A DNA stretch of 64,000 nucleotides from Megamerina dolium (taxonomy: Eukaryota > Arthropoda > Insecta > Diptera > Megamerinidae), in NCBI GenBank assembly GCA_963854835.1, contig OY978527.1:24270557-24334556 (forward strand). The letters run 5' to 3'. Position numbers and translations under genes: made by a program. Positions 52,595 through 64,000 of the stretch are shown piece by piece (position 1 is the stretch's first letter; every line of letters begins with the position of its first letter). A model generated the notes under the pieces. That model was not told the origin of the DNA, did no database searches, and was given only the letters and a program-made list of their open reading frames with translations.

Positions 52595-54690
52595 AAACCT
52601 ATGGCTAGAGCATTCATTTGGTGGTCTGGTGGTGTTTTCGCAAGGTGTCGTGTCTAACTGCACCAACCAACTGGTGGGGCTAGCGCTATCCTTCTTGAAC
52701 TCATCGCAAGTCAACTCACTGGACGTCATATAGTTTGTTTTTCGCGCTATGTAATGGCACCTTCACTCTGTAATGATGGTGCCATTATGTAGCTACGACA
52801 TTTTGTCTTAGGGTTCACGCCTGTGAACGAGGGGCTGGTAACAATCCGCACAAAGGCAAATCAGCCTAATATGAGCCACGCTCCGACGGATGAGAAGGAC
52901 GATACGACCAAAGAGAGCTTCTTTCTGTGCCTTGAAGAGGTTTAAGATCGCTGCCCCCGCCACCACATCAAAATCGTGATTGGCGACTTTATCGCCAGGG
53001 TGGGCGTTCAACCGTCGGGAAATTCAGCATCCACCAGAACACTTCCGATAACGGAATGAGGCTGAACATGGTAATTTGTAGTACCAGGTTTCAACATCTC
53101 AACATCCATAAAGCGACGTGGCCGTCTCCACATCAACGAACGAATAACTAAATTGATCACGTGATGATCGACGGATTGCAAGCTTCCAATGTGATGGATG
53201 TTAAATCGATCCGTGGTGTCAACATCGACTCGGATTACTACATTGTTGCAGCTAAAGTGCGAAGACGTTTATTTGCCGCAAAGAACAAACGAAGTCCCAC
53301 ACTGATAAAGCTTGACGTCAGTAAGCTGCGATCACCACTCGATTTGCCACTCGACTATCGGACCTGCTTTTTCAGAACACTCCCCCACTTGATGATACAT
53401 ATATTCCACACCATGACTGCTACTGCAGAGGAGGTAATCGGTTACTCTAAGGAATGAGTGATATGATCAGTAAGGTCGCGTCACTACCGCAGAGAAAGAC
53501 GCCGCCTACAGAAAGACCCTGCGTGCAGGTGTTACGGATGCTGTTAAAGAATGGCACAGAGAGAGAACAAGAAAGACGCGAGTGTAAGGCGGCAGAGGCA
53601 GGAATGAGATTCGAAAATTCTTCGAGAAGATCAAACGATTAAGTGGCGGTTTAAATCCCGGAGCCTATACCAGTCGTGACAAAAATTGGAATCTGGGTAC
53701 AGATGTCCAGAGTGTACTGAGCTTATGGAGGAAAACTTCACCACGTTACTAAATGGCGACTCCCCAATCACGGATGATGGTGTAGATGTTCTAGTAGTTG
53801 ACCATATCGAGGTCAGAGAGGCCACTTTTAGGCTGAAAAACAACAAAGCTGCAGTTGCAGATGGCCTACCTACCGAGTTGTTTAAGACCGGAGGCGATGA
53901 GCTGCTCACCAGCATGTACCAGCTCATATGCAGAATATGGTCGGATGAAAGCATGCCCTATGATTGGAGGCTCAGTGTTCTCTGTCCGTACATAAAAAAG
54001 GAGACCCCACAATTCGCGCCAACAACCATGGAATAAGACTTCTTAGCATCGCATACAAAGTTCTATCGAGCGTATTGTGTGAAAGATTGATGCCCATGCT
54101 CAACAACCTCATTGGACCTTATCAGTGTGGCTTCAGACCTGGTAAATCTACCATCGACCAAATGTTCACACTGCGCCAAATCCTGGAGAAGACCCAAGAA
54201 GAACAGATCGACACACACCACCTATTTGTTGATTATAAAGCCGCTTTCGACAGTCCGGTAAGGGATTATCTCTAAGCAACGACGCTGTGTAACTCCTGTG
54301 CATTGAAAATTGAAAAGTACTTCTCCCCGCCATTTAATACCAAACGGGGTTTTAAACAAGGTGATTATCTAGCGAAGTCTTCAATCTTATTATGGAGAAA
54401 ATAATACGAGGTGTTGATCTACGAAATAATGGTACTATCTTCAACAAAAGTGTCATGCTGTCAGGGTGTTCTTTTGATAACAACACTTTTGAAGTAGTGA
54501 AGGACTTTGTATATCTTGGAACCAGTATTAACACCAGTAATGACGTCAGCCTGGAGATATTGCGAAGGATCAATCTTGCAAACAGGTGCTACTTTGGGTT
54601 AAGTAAACAATTGAGAAGTCAAAAGTCGAATCTCTAATTGGCGCCAGCTATCGAAGGAAAGAGTTGGTTCGATTTTCAGTTGTAGTAGAA
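52595..54690 (+). pseudogene. Family A copy, degraded, with 5' region
   Basis: The 5' untranslated part (52600-52830) matches the reverse of 4923-5240. Endonuclease remains follow: IKIVIGDFIARVG, NERIT-DHVMIDG and VKSIRGVNIDSDYYIVAAKV (Ser-Asp-His/Tyr motif). Then ERMREFEN-type linker, ATFRLKNNKAAVADGLPTEL, WRLSVLCPYIKK, LLSIAYKVLSSVLCERLMPM, GPYQCGFRPGKSTIDQMFTL, HHLFVDYKAAFDSP, and a decayed end lacking YADD (deletion near 54465). Many frameshifts. The first endonuclease strands are deleted. Confidence 0.8.
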
Positions 54691-54887
54691 CCATAAAAAA
54701 ATAGCAATAATTTTCATGGTCTCACAATATGACATGAATGATATAGCCAATTGATTTATGAATTATCGTTTGTTCTTCGGATAATTTTTTACAAAATAAA
54801 TTTACGAATTTAAGAACATCACTCTTGCATGCTTTCAATTTTCACTTTATTTTGTATGCAAATAAAAATGAAAATTATATATGTACA

Positions 54888-56088
54888 TACAGTTACTCAC
54901 TAAAGTAAGTACACACCCCTTTGAACTCCAAGCCAATATTAGCTTATTCTGTATGTTATATGTCTTATCTGCAATTGCTGATTCAGTTTATGTTTGCATT
55001 GTATTATTCGCTAAAAAAAATCAGTATATCTTGTTCCCGTTAGACGCTGTAGCGTTTTAATTGAGATGTCATCATTTTACATATAACAAAAGTTAGTACA
55101 CAGCGTGCGTTTTTTGGATAAATACCGTGTGGTTTAAACCAAAACCAAAGCGAAGTGGCAAATTTTATGTTAGGAATATAAAAATCAATTTCAATAAATA
55201 CTTAAAAACTTGTTGAGTGATTAATAAGGACTAAGTTTTAGAAATGGCACCCAGAGGAAAAGAAATTTCAATGGACTTAAAAGAACTAATAATAAAGAAT
55301 AAATATCATAAAGACAATAAATCAGTGCGTGAAATTGGAAAAATTGTTCAAAAAAGTGCGTCAACTGTTCAAAAGATTATAAAAAAGTATGAAACTTTCG
55401 GGTTGGTCAAAAATAGGAGCCGTTCTGGTCGCCCAGCCACATTTACTGATGCTGAAAAACGAATAATCATTCGCAAAATAAAACAAAATCCCAAAAAAGT
55501 GCTCCTAAAGTTAAATCCGAGATTCAAAATGAGCTTGGGATAGACTGCAACCCTCAAACTATTCGACGTATCCTATATAGCGCAGGATACCATGGTCGCA
55601 ATATACGAAAGAAGCCCTTTGTAAACGAAATCAATAGACGCAAGCGCATAGATTTTGCAAAGGCGCACCAAGAATACGATCAAACATTTTGGAACAACGT
55701 AATTTTTTCTGACGAAAGCAAGTTCAATATTCATGGATCCGATGGAAGTGGAAAAGTATAGAGAAAATCAAATACTGAACTTAATCATAACAATATGGCT
55801 GGCACAGTAAAACATGGAGGAGGTTCTGTAATGGTTTGGGTGTGTATGGGGGCGAATGGGGTGGGAAATTTGGTTATAATTGATGGAATAATGGACCGAT
55901 TCGCGTATTTGAATATTCTGAAAGAAAATTTAAAGCAAAGCGCCATCAATTTGAGTATTAACGGGTCATTCATCTTCCAGCACGATAATGATCCCAAACA
56001 TACTGCTCTCATTGTCAGGGAGTGCTTCTTTGCAATGTGCCTAATCAACTCAAAACCCCACCTCAATCGCCGGATATGAACCCAACAG
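54888..56088 (+). pseudogene. Tc1-like element, truncated at 3' side
   Basis: The left end TACAGTTACTCACTAAAGTA followed by AGTACACACCCC looks like a Tc1-type terminus. An ORF starting at 55244 gives MAPRGKEISMDLKELIIKNK and the helix-turn-helix SVREIGKIVQKSASTVQKII, then SRSGRPATFTDAEKRIIIRK. A frameshift near 55497 moves it to APKVKSEIQNELGIDCNPQT, RRILYSAGYHGRNIRKKPFV, NNVIFSDESKFNIHG (first Asp), a TAG at 55758-55760, GTVKHGGGSVMVWVCMGANG, FIFQHDNDPKHTA (second Asp) and TPPQSPDMNP. It breaks off just before the Glu of the DD34E triad. No right terminal repeat found. Confidence 0.85.
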
Positions 56089-56094
56089 TTTTTG

Positions 56095-57400
56095 GCAGCT
56101 CAGCTGTTTTTGTGTAACATGTTGCTGTCAAACATGTTCAGTTTGGTCTATAATTTAACCATAAATCGACTTACAAACGAACAACGCTTGCAGATTATTG
56201 AATGTTATTATCAGAATTCATGCTCGGTTAAGAAAGTACATTGTGCACTTCTTCCATTTTATGGTCAGTTTTGACGACCTTCTGATGCGGCTATTCGGAA
56301 TCTTCTGGCTAAATTTCGTATCAAATTTACATTATTGGACATTAAACCACCAACACGTAGAGTGCGGACAGAGGAAAATATTTCAGCTGTATCCACCAGT
56401 GTTATTGATTACCGTGATTTATCGATTCGTAGCCGTTCGCAGCAATTGGGCTCTGTTACTCCACTACGTGGAAAATTTTTGGGTGTAAAACCTTTTAAAA
56501 TACAGCTGGTGCAAGGATTAAAGCCACACGACCTACCACAACGGCTAACTTTTGTTGAATGGGCGCGGGCAAAGTTGCATGAAGATCCACTTTTTTATCG
56601 GTAAATTGTGTTCAGCGACGAAGTTCATTTCTTGTTGAATGGATACGTGAACAATCAATATTTCCATACTTGGTGTGAAGAGCAGCCAGAAGCATTACAA
56701 GCACTGCCAATGCATCCCGAAAAATGCACTGTTTGGTGTGGATTATGGGTCGGTGGCATCATTGGACCGTACTTTTTCAAAGACGATGAACGCAAGAACG
56801 TTACTGTGAATGGCGAGCGCTACCGTGCAATGATTACATTTTTCCCCCCCAAAATGGAAGAGCTGGTCTTGGCTGACATGTGGTTTCAACAAGACGGTGC
56901 CACATGCCACACAGCACGCGAAACAATGGCCCAATTGACAGTCGTGTTCAGTGAACGAAGCTCATTTCTGGTTGAATGGATACGTGAACAATTAATATTT
57001 CCATACTTGGTGTGAAGAGCAGCCAGAAGCATTACAAGCACTGCCAATGCATCCCGAAAAATGCACTGTTTGGTGTGGATTATGGGTCGGTGGCATCATT
57101 GGACCGTTCTTTTTCAAAGACGACGAACGCAAGAACGTTACTGTGAATGGCGAGCGCTACCGTGCAATGATTACATTTTTCCCCCCGGACAGACGGATAA
57201 ATTCGTCAATATTCGTCATTCGCCGATATTTTGGAGAGAGTATGCCAAAATTGAACCCAACTTATGAACATTTATACATTGAATTATATAGATCTTTCTA
57301 TCTACTCAAATAAAGATTTCACATATTTCTGTAAATTTTATGTGTTTACTTTTAAATCAAATCTGAAGGCTCTTAAAAATCACCCTGTATAATACAAACC
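56095..57400 (+). pseudogene. DUF4817-type mariner-like transposase relic
   Basis: Begins MFSLVYNLTINRLTNEQRLQ, IIECYYQNSCSVKKVHCALL, the N-terminal helix-turn-helix known as DUF4817. After frame changes: RNLLAKFRIKFTLLDIKPPT, RRVRTEENISAVS, GLKPHDLPQRLTFVEWARAK, then a stop at 56602, IVFSDEVHFLLNGYVNNQYF (first Asp), PMHPEKCTVWCGLWVGGIIG, NVTVNGERYRAMITFF and LADMWFQQDGATCHTARETM (second Asp). A duplicated copy of the IVFSDE...ITFF part follows. The right end AATCACCCTGTAT at about 57380-57392 looks like the element terminus. The left end is missing. Confidence 0.8.
56606..57190 (+). repeat. Direct duplication inside the transposase, period 337 bp
   Basis: 56606-56855 recurs at 56943-57190 almost base for base (GTTGAATGGATACGTGAACA at 56634 and 56971). 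The second copy has small changes, including an earlier stop. It looks like a replication or recombination slip after insertion. Confidence 0.92.
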
Positions 57401-57853
57401 TTCGCCAGAGAATGACTAAAGCGACTGCGTTTTATATAAAAGGGACCTAAATATATTTCTATGAGTACATTCTATATTAACATTCTATATAAACAAATGA
57501 GAGAAAAGAAAACGAAAAAATAAATGATAAGATGCAACAAAAGCGCGAAACAAACCAGAACAATTTTTATACTAAACAAAAGAAACAACCTTACAGTAGT
57601 TGCTACGTCAAACAAAAAAAACCAAAGCAAAATAGTATTAACAGTTTTTAGTAAGAGTGGATAGGTGAAGTACATATTTCTAATATACATAGTACAAGAT
57701 TTACACTAACTAAAGGATATAAAATTGTAAACAATAAAAGACTACAAATTATTTTGCAACTAAATCTCATCATAGAACTCTTTAAAAGAAATGCAAATTT
57801 TACATTTATTGTATCGTGAAAGCAAAAAAAAAACGATAACAAATTGCACTTAC
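57400..57853. other. Sec16 intron, noncoding
   Basis: Starts with a piece related to 52298-52345, then AT-rich sequence up to the donor at 57853. Nothing else recognised. Confidence 0.4.
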
Positions 57854-59441
57854 CGCTCCTTTTCATTATTCACAGAACTGCGACCGGAATGTACTGATTC
57901 ACGTCCGTCAGTAGCAGCTACTGAGCTATTTGTGAAATGATCACCGATACCAGTGATACCTCCAACACATGTAGTGTTATGTGCAGAGACTGCAGAAACT
58001 GCCGCTGTGGTTCCATAATATTTTTTATACCATTCCGCATATGCTTGTGGATTGGTACGAGCCATTTGCTCATAGTAATATGCATATGGATCATAACCGT
58101 ATGTAGCAGCTGTTGGATAGCCGTACATGGCTGCATGTCGTGCATCATAACGAAGATCAGTACCACCAACAACAGCACCAGCTGCAGCTGCAACTGCAGC
58201 ACCATTGCGTCCACCGCTACGGGCGTCCTTCTCGACATCACTATCGCGTGCAGTACGTGAACTTTGCTTGCGATAATCATCATAATCGCGTGAATCAGCA
58301 GCTCCACCGCGTTCACTACGTCCATGATGTTTATCGCCACGATTTCGCCGCTCCAAAGTATTATAATCATCACGATCACGATCACGTCGATCGCGTCGAC
58401 GATCACGCCGTTCAATGTCATCATCATAGATTCGGCGTTCACGTTCGAAATCACATTGTTCCCGTTTCGACCCACGATAACGTCTATGATAATCATCATA
58501 GTCACGATCACTACGTCCACCACCACCACGATCATCAGATGACATTGGAACACCACGCGTACTGCGACGCGAGTGATCCTTACGACTAATTTCATGTCGT
58601 GTGGATTCTTCAGTTTCATATTTCGAATCACCATCATAACGATTATGACGATTAGAACGTCTTTCCGATTTCCCGTTCTCATCACGATAATAGTACTTAT
58701 CACGTGCTTTAACCCGTTCACTAACAATATCACCGCCGCTGCCACCACCACTGTCACCATGTCTGTCATGACGCCTTTTCTCCTTATAATCACGCTTCTC
58801 ACCGCCACGTTCATTACTTCGAACACTGCCTTCACGATAGTTACGTCTTCGATCGCGTTCATGTTCACGATCACTTGAATACTCTGCCGACTCCTCAGTG
58901 TCATAACGATCAACTGAACGTTTTTTATCACGACGCTGTTTGTCTACCAATGATCTCTTATCGATAATTTCCGCCGGTTTATGCGTCTTATTTGTTGTAT
59001 ATCGATTATGATGATTATTATGATGATGCTGCTCTTCCTGAATAGGATCACTTTCATCATTACCAGTTGAAATGTTAGAAAGATCTTTTGATTTGCTCGA
59101 AAGTGTTGATACAGTCATTTCAATATGGGTCGCCGATAATACAGCAGCCGGCATTTCAGTGGTAGATGATGCACCTTCAAATGGTGGTTCATTACGATTT
59201 GTTACTATACCGGCAATCGATAATGACGCTGCTGATGATGACGTTGGTGGTGATAGTGCTGCTGAGGCTATTCCTGCTGCAGATGATGGTGGCTTCTGTG
59301 GATCATCAAGATTTTCACCATCTAATTCGATCTCACGCTGTTCGCTGGTGATCATTGTCGTATGTACATTTTCCACACCAGTCACGACACGTCGATTGTT
59401 CGCATCATTATTTTCACCAGGCACCAAATATAAATTCCGAT
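57854..59441 (-). CDS. Sec16 exon: Arg/Ser/Asp-rich region before the central domain
   Basis: Two bases, 528 codons and two bases. The acceptor TTTCATTATAG ends at 59442 and the donor GAGCG|GTAAGTGC begins at 57853. It encodes RNLYLVPGENNDANN, Ser/Ala-rich stretches, then a long Arg/Asp/Ser/Tyr-rich region (RRDRRDRDRDDYN and similar) and finally a tyrosine-rich end with YGYDPYAYYYEQMARTNPQA and YAEWYKKYYG. The last two blocks are typical of fly Sec16 upstream of the central domain. The Arg-rich part is thought to help ER-exit-site localisation. Many antisense frames are open only because of base composition. Confidence 0.87.
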
Positions 59442-59449
59442 CTATAATG

Positions 59450-59800
59450 AAACAATAAGAAAAGGGGAAGAAATGTTCATAATCAATTAATCCTATTTAA
59501 CATAAATGCTTGCTAAGGTTGGCGCAACAAAATAATATTTAATGAGTAACCATTTTCTATTGCAGTCCGAGGCATTTTTTGGAGGTGATGAGCTTTTTAT
59601 TCTTTTGTAGTTTGTTTTTGGCAGACATGCTAATGCAATATTTTATTGAAGTGATAATGAAGTCACTTAAAGTCTCTTGAATAAAATTTTAAGCTTCAAA
59701 TCAACAAAAAATTAAAATCACTTGAAATCATTATTCTTTTGCAGTCAATGGAAATTTCCAGTCACTTGGAGCCACTTGCAGACAATTGGCCTATTATTTA
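59450..59800. other. Upstream Sec16 intron, nothing recognised
   Basis: AT-rich intron next to the acceptor at 59442. No further Sec16 exon was seen between here and 64000, so the 5' exons are probably outside the window. Confidence 0.4.
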
Positions 59801-59817
59801 TTATTATTAAATGCTGT

Positions 59818-59945
59818 AGCGAGTACCGTGGGTAAGTGGTTAGTGCGTTGGCCTTTAGGGACTTAGATCGTTGGTTTTATCCCCAGCTGAGCCGTGATCT
59901 TTAATATCGAGATTTTTCCTTCGAACGGTGCCCACCCGTCGGCGA
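59818..59945 (+). repeat. tRNA-derived SINE, 5' part, degraded
   Basis: GAGTACCGTGGGTAAGTGGT, then TAGTGCGTTGGCC, GATCGTTGGTTTTATCCCCA (a worn B box) and TTTTTCCTTCGAACGGTGCC match the other SINE copies. Truncated after the GGCGAGCAA block, where a family C copy begins. Confidence 0.65.
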
Positions 59946-59954
59946 GCAATTTCT

Positions 59955-61110
59955 ATAAACTGCATGAGGATATGCAAGGTATATTCATTTCGGTCAGATG
60001 TTTGTAACCACTTGAATTAATCGCCGGAGATGTTGAGAAGTTCGCCTTAATTTTCGATTTGAGGATGTCCATCTGTCCGTCCGTCTGTCCGTTTGTCTGT
60101 CCCCTGGCTGGTTCGCACGATAACTTGAGCAAATATTGAGCTATTTTGACGAAATTTGGCATAATTAACCTATGCTCCAAGGGTACGGAGGGAATTGATG
60201 CCCACAACAAGCATTCAAAGCAACTAACCTCGGAATTTTCAAAATCTTTAACTGGCCTGTAGAATACATGCATAATACATAATCCTGCCAAAACTGAGTG
60301 AGTTACGCCTATTTTTTATAGTAGCCACCATACAGAGTGCCTGAACTTCTTTTAAATTTAAACCTCTGTAATTTCGGCAATCTCCTGTCTATTACATCCA
60401 TAATTGACCTTAGATGAATATGTTAGTTGGAAATGATCTGGCACAAAATCAACATGCCACGCCCACTTCCTTATGTGGCTCCCATACAAACTTGAGAAAA
60501 TTACACAAAATGTTTGTAGCGCTATAACTTACAAACTATTTAACATAGAACAACCAGATTTGAGGTGTGAATTAGTATCGTAAGCATAACTAGATTGACT
60601 AAAAATTGTTGAGCCACGCCCACTGTTAAAGTTGCCCCCATACAAAATGACCGAATTTCTTTTAAATTTAAACCGTTGTAAATTTTTCAGTTTCTTGCAT
60701 AGAGCAATCACAATTTACTCTTGGATTAATATGGTGATCGGAAAAATTGCGACATGAAAGCGGCACTTCTTATTGGGGGTATCATACAAAGTGGCGAAAA
60801 TTAGAAAAAAAACTTAAACCGTATAACTTATGAACTATTCAGCAAATTACAACCAAATTTAAGGTGTGGATTAATATTGCAAGAAGAATTATATTTAAAC
60901 GACAGCGGCACGCCACGTCCACTTTTTATATAGCTTCAGATGTAGATAAGTATTACAGGCATAAATTATTCCTCAAAAAATTGGTGAGCCACGTCTACTT
61001 CTTAATGTAGCTCCTATACAAATTATTGGAAATAAAAGAAAAATATGGATATGCGAGCAAACTCTGGATATATATATCTACAGTTTCAGGGTATAATTTG
61101 GACTGTAATG
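59955..61110 (+). repeat. Family C dispersed repeat, diverged copy
   Basis: Same order of blocks as 21055-22620: GGTATATTCATTTCGGTCAG, a CCGTCCGTCTGTCCGT tract, GATAACTTGAGCAAATATTG, then repeated GCCACGCCCACT/TCCCATACAAA units (about 60455, 60615) and CAGGGTATAATTTGGACTGT near 61088. More divergent than the inverted pair. Confidence 0.72.
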
Positions 61111-61114
61111 TCAT

Positions 61115-62640
61115 TTTTATAATATCATAAAAATATCCCTTGTGATTCTGTCAAAATTTAAGACAATCACAATAAGCAACCAACCAACAACAGGCGATAT
61201 AAATACTGCATCCTAAAGAATCCCATGATCAGCTAGTATAATTCTAGGTTAGCCGTAAATCTCGTTACTGCGAGCTTAATTGATTGGTATTTATGATCCC
61301 AAAACCTAAGTAATCAAGTCTGCGCCTTGTCACGCCTGGATAATTGCATAAAACGTGTCCTGCTGATTCTTGCTTCGTTTTGCACAAGAATACCAGACCC
61401 ACTTCTTTAAAGTGGCCTATTAGTAATTCAGGGGCGAGCTTGATATATTATCTGCTGAGGTTCGGAACAGCGTCTACCTTTCTGTGTTTCTCATTCAGTT
61501 ATGATGTTGTTTACTCGACAGTAGGGTTCTGGACCTATGAAAGGAGCACCTGCACCCTTCTTGTCTAGGGAATCTGCCGTTTCACTACCCTCGTACCACT
61601 TGTTGCCGGTACCCATAACAGAGTCGGAAGGATATTGTGAAGTTTGAAACATTCCCAGAACAACTTTGATTGGAATGAAGAGGTTGTTCAAGATTTAGAG
61701 CTTTTTGGCTATCCAGGAGAATGCATATAGTCATATATAGCCCACTGGAAGTATCGTACACATAAATACATACGTACACACAAACACATTCCAACACACA
61801 TACAAACATAAATAAAAACATTTGATATATTTTTTCCAATTAAATTAAAAATCATACATACCAACATACATACAAACATAAATAAATACATTTGATACAT
61901 AATAATTTTTGCCAACTAAATTTCAAACCAAACTACATACAAACATACATAATAGAGTGCTGCAGGAATATATTTATTTAAATCAACAAAACAATCCATT
62001 GATAATAAAATAGAATGTCTCATTAATTCTCTCTAAGAAAATACAAATTAGAATGAATAAAATACAAATATAATGGAATGGAGTGAATGTGTTTTTTTCA
62101 TAGAATGAAATAGAAGTATTTGAGAATACTCCAAAAATTCGTTTTGCTTTTCTATGTTACATTACATACATATATAGCAAAAAATACAGTAGATAAGACA
62201 ACATGAGCGGAAAGATGCAGTAATACAAATCATCAGCTCCCGTCATGTATAGCAACAACAATTATAACGCACAACATACGTCGTAATACGCGTAGTACTC
62301 TCAAATATTTGGAATATTTCTTGTTCAAGAAATGAATGGGGTATTCTATTTGCCTATTATTTTACTCTCACTCATTTTCATTCTATTTAGATATGCTTTG
62401 TAAATATTGTACATGTTTTGAGAGTAAAGATAATTATTCGAAAATATGCCCAGAAGAAATTTTTAATCAAAAGGATGTTATACCAGAAGAAAATACGAAA
62501 TATAATAAGCGTGACAAATGAAAGCGATGTTCTAGAGATAATGAAAGTAAACATAACTCAAAAGGTTTGACAGTATTATATTGTTTTGATGATAAATTAT
62601 TCCTACGCTTTCAAAAGCTATACATGAATTTTTTTGCAAG
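61115..62640. other. Noncoding; short ACATAC-type repeats
   Basis: No gene recognised. Between 61740 and 61935 a block ACATACAAACATAAATAAA followed by ACATTTGATA occurs twice, about 67 bp apart, with other ACAYA runs around it. The rest is AT-rich. Confidence 0.4.
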
Positions 62641-62644
62641 TATT

Positions 62645-64000
62645 ACAAACACTCCCTCACTTGATGATACATGCGCACGGTGGAGGTAATCGGTTATTAC
62701 TGGCCTCTGAGGAATGAGTGGTATGATCAGGAGTGTCGCGACGCTACCGCAGAGAAAGACGCTGCCTACAGAAGAACCCTGCGTGCAGGTGTTACGCGCG
62801 TTGGTAAAGAATGGGACAGAGAGAAAAGGAGTGCAGAGAGACGTCTTTTCAGGCGCAAGAAAAGAAAGACGCGAGTGTGAGGAGATAAAGATGTGTACCG
62901 ACAAGAATGAAACTCCAAAATTATTAGAAAAGATCAAGTGCTTCAGTGGCGGTTTAAACCCCGGAGCCTCTTCTTGTCGTGATGGAAATGGGAATCTGGT
63001 TACAGATGTCCAGAGTGTACTGAGCCTATGGAGGGAACACTTCTCCACGTTACTGAATGGCGATGCTACTAACGATTCCGCCAGTGCAGAAGATTGCCCG
63101 ATAACCCCGATTACAGATGATGGTGTTGATGTTCCACCACCCGACTATGACGAGGTTGAAACGGCCATTTTAAGGCTAAAGAACATCAAAGCTGCAGGTA
63201 CTGATGGCCTGCCTGCCGAGTTGTTTAAGACCGGAGGCGATGAGCTGCTCGCCTGCATGTACCAGCTCATAAGCAGAATATGGTCAGATGAAAGCATGCC
63301 TGATGATTGGAGGCTCAGTGTTCTCTGTCCTGTACATAAAAAAGGAGACCCCACAATTTACGCCAATTACCGTGGAATAAATCTCCTGAGTATCGCATAC
63401 AAGTTCCTATCGAGCGTATTGTGTGAAAGATTGAAGCCCATGCTCCACAACCTGATTGGACCTTATCAGTGTGGCTTCAGATCTGGTAAATCTACCATCG
63501 ACCAAATGTTCACACTGCGCCAAATCCTGGAGAAGACCCAAGAAAAACAGATCGACATACACCACCTATTTATTGATTATAAAGCCACATTCGAGAGTCC
63601 AGTAAGGGATTACCTCTACGCAATAATGTCTGAGTTCGGTTTTCCTACAAAGCTCATTCGACTTTGTAGAATGACACTGCATAACTCCCGTTGTGCAGTG
63701 TAAATTGGGAAGGACCTCTCCACACCGTTTAATACCGAACGGGGTTTCAGACAAGGAGATTCGTTATCGTGCGACTTCTTCAATCTTATTATGGAGAAAA
63801 TAATACGAGCTGCTGATCTACGACATAATGGCACTATCTTCAACAAAAGTGTCATGCTGTTAGCGTATGCCGACGATATTGGCATAATCGGCATGAACAC
63901 ACGAGCAGTCAGTACAGCATTCTCAGAGTTAGAAAGAGTCTAGTCGGATGGGTCTTACGGTGAACGAGGGCAAGACGAAATATCTAGTGTCAACAAACAA
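62645..64000 (+). pseudogene. Family A copy, runs off the window end
   Basis: It starts with CACTTGATGATACAT (as at 53388) and encodes the linker SVATLPQRKTLPTEEPCVQV, GGLNPGASSCRDGNGNLVTD, SVLSLWREHFSTLLNGDATN, AILRLKNIKAAGTDGLPAEL, WRLSVLCPVHKKGDPTIYAN, YRGINLLSIAYKFLSSVLCE, GPYQCGFRSGKSTIDQMFTL, HHLFIDYKATFESP and KLIRLCRMTLHNSRCAV. A TAA at about 63701 breaks it; then GFRQGDSLSCDFFNLIMEKI and LLAYADDIGIIGMNTRA follow, with another frame change near 63935. It is the best preserved family A copy here, with a roughly 330-codon open part. The 3' end is outside. Confidence 0.85.

Larger units (their letters stand above)
27990..59441 (-). other. Sec16 locus (visible extent, exons plus introns)
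   Basis: Sec16 is a peripheral ER membrane protein that scaffolds COPII coat assembly at ER exit sites and binds Sec13, Sec23 and other coat parts. Eight exons in minus-strand order are joined with consistent phases: 59441-57854, 45206-44769, 34752-34317, 34248-33446, 32753-32621, 29042-28911, 28843-28643 and 28559-27990. Introns are about 12.6 kb, 10.0 kb, 68 bp, 0.7 kb, 3.6 kb, 67 bp and 83 bp. Large introns carry most of the transposons in the right half. The first exon shown starts with a split codon, so more coding lies upstream. No stop was found after 27990; a candidate final exon is at 8078-6321. Confidence 0.9.

Noticed and set aside
57918..58931. 337-codon minus-strand ORF and several plus-strand ORFs over the Sec16 Arg-rich exon
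   Set aside because: They are other-frame shadows of repetitive codons; products are Val/Ile/Met- or His/Ile-only strings.
61344..61691. Coding region for a retrotransposon zinc-finger end
   Set aside because: A vague resemblance to Cys/His retrotransposon tails on the minus strand, but no motif could be aligned with confidence.

Overview
The window looks like intron-rich, repeat-laden euchromatin from a higher dipteran. A tephritid-like fruit fly is my guess, but the sequence does not settle the genus. The signs are GT-AG introns with fly-type splice sites, CAG/CAA (opa) glutamine runs in exons, and a mix of jockey-type, mariner/Tc1, piggyBac and hAT repeats. Nothing bacterial, no CRISPR array and no rRNA was seen.

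The host gene is Sec16, the organiser of ER exit sites, on the minus strand from about 59,441 down to at least 27,990. Eight exons were joined by matching reading frame across splice sites: 59441-57854 (Arg/Ser/Asp-rich), 45206-44769 (Gln/His/Gly-rich, possibly a cassette), 34752-34317 (central conserved domain), 34248-33446, 32753-32621, 29042-28911 and 28843-28643 (helical ACE1 domain), and 28559-27990 (Gln-rich). Together they give about 1,433 codons without a stop. The 5' exons lie beyond the right part of the window or were not recognised. The 3' end is missing. A 585-codon low-complexity open exon at 8078-6321 has a good phase-0 acceptor and could be the last exon after a roughly 20-kb intron, or it may belong to another gene.

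The long introns and flanks are filled with mobile elements. Family B is a jockey-clade non-LTR retrotransposon. It has one full-length copy with both ORFs open (13948-9433, minus) inserted with a 12-bp target duplication into an older plus-strand copy, and three further 5'-truncated copies (2204-4922, 16490-19760, 37995-39035). Family A is a second non-LTR element with a YADD reverse transcriptase and (TAAG)n-like 3' ends. It has eight or more pieces, including an insertion at 50524-52288 with a 9-bp duplication and a copy running off the window end. DNA transposon relics include several mariners (one with terminal repeats and a 142-bp MITE inside it), a Tc1-like element, a DUF4817-type mariner-like element with an internal duplication, a piggyBac relic and a hAT relic. 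A tRNA-derived SINE has four copies, a roughly 1.4-kb noncoding family (C) has four, and there are two MITEs with clear terminal inverted repeats and a fold-back pair.

Layout: 1-5.5 kb nested repeats; 6.3-8.1 kb low-complexity exon; 9-20.5 kb jockey and MITE cluster; 21-27.6 kb family C, SINE, mariner and family A; 28-34.8 kb conserved Sec16 core with intronic repeats; 36.8-48.2 kb relics around the Sec16 cassette exon; 50.5-57.4 kb family A, Tc1 and mariner-like elements; 57.9-59.4 kb Sec16 Arg/Ser-rich exon; 59.8-64 kb SINE, family C and family A.
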